Shown piece by piece: positions 9,209 through 9,209 of a stretch of 9,209 bases of DNA (positions are counted from its first letter, which is position 1; every line of letters begins with the position of its first letter). Below the pieces are notes generated by a model. It saw only the letters and a list, made by a program, of their open reading frames with translations. It was not told the origin of the DNA and searched no databases. Source of the stretch: an uncultured delta proteobacterium (GTDB lineage Bacteria > Myxococcota_A > Polyangia > Polyangiales > Ga0077539); the NCBI GenBank assembly GCA_903885885.1, contig CAISKJ010000533.1, positions 1 through 9,209 of the forward strand. The letters run 5' to 3'. The position numbers and the translations under genes were made by a program.

Positions 9209-9209
9209 G

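Overview
This is chromosomal DNA of very high GC content with a strong G/C third-position bias. It most likely comes from a myxobacterium-like member of the Myxococcota (Polyangiales, Sandaracinus or Sorangium-like). The evidence is a eukaryote-like Ser/Thr kinase with an HRDVSPSN catalytic loop, a lipoprotein combining an Asp/Pro stalk with Cys-rich modules and a fibrinogen-like domain, and a deltaproteobacterial-looking RpoC. The taxonomic call is inference from protein style, not from a marker search. No tRNA, rRNA, CRISPR array, insertion sequence or phage gene is visible, and no gene-free stretch exceeds 80 bases.

Layout: (1) The left edge holds the 3' part of a plus-strand gene for a ClpA/ClpB-like double AAA+ ATPase; its first ATPase ring looks catalytically decayed and its second intact. 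(2) After 77 bases with a putative promoter comes a 519-residue exported lipoprotein. (3) After 47 bases with a second putative promoter of the same layout comes a Ser/Thr kinase with a single membrane helix at its extreme C-terminus. (4) Seven bases further on is tlyA, an S4-domain rRNA 2'-O-methyltransferase probably co-transcribed with the kinase. (5) A GC-rich hairpin sits in the 66-base gap between tlyA and the convergent rpoC. (6) The right third is the minus-strand rpoC gene (RNA polymerase beta'), from just before the catalytic-centre region to the C-terminus; its 5' part lies beyond the window.

How the genes relate: rpoC is housekeeping and reads in the opposite direction from the rest. 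The kinase and tlyA look like one transcription unit, which could link membrane-associated signalling to ribosome modification, although co-transcription alone does not prove that. The lipoprotein appears to have its own promoter and looks like a surface adhesin or structural protein. The ATPase is probably a separate unit continuing from the left.

There is no clear-cut new multi-gene system. The points most worth a second look are three in-frame expansions of RpoC relative to E. coli (the largest about 63 residues, helical, near the C-terminus), the strictly periodic 8-cysteine modules of the lipoprotein, the half-degenerate Clp-like ATPase that keeps a ClpP-loop-like IGF tripeptide, the tail-anchored kinase coupled to tlyA, and the matched promoter-like elements before two consecutive genes.
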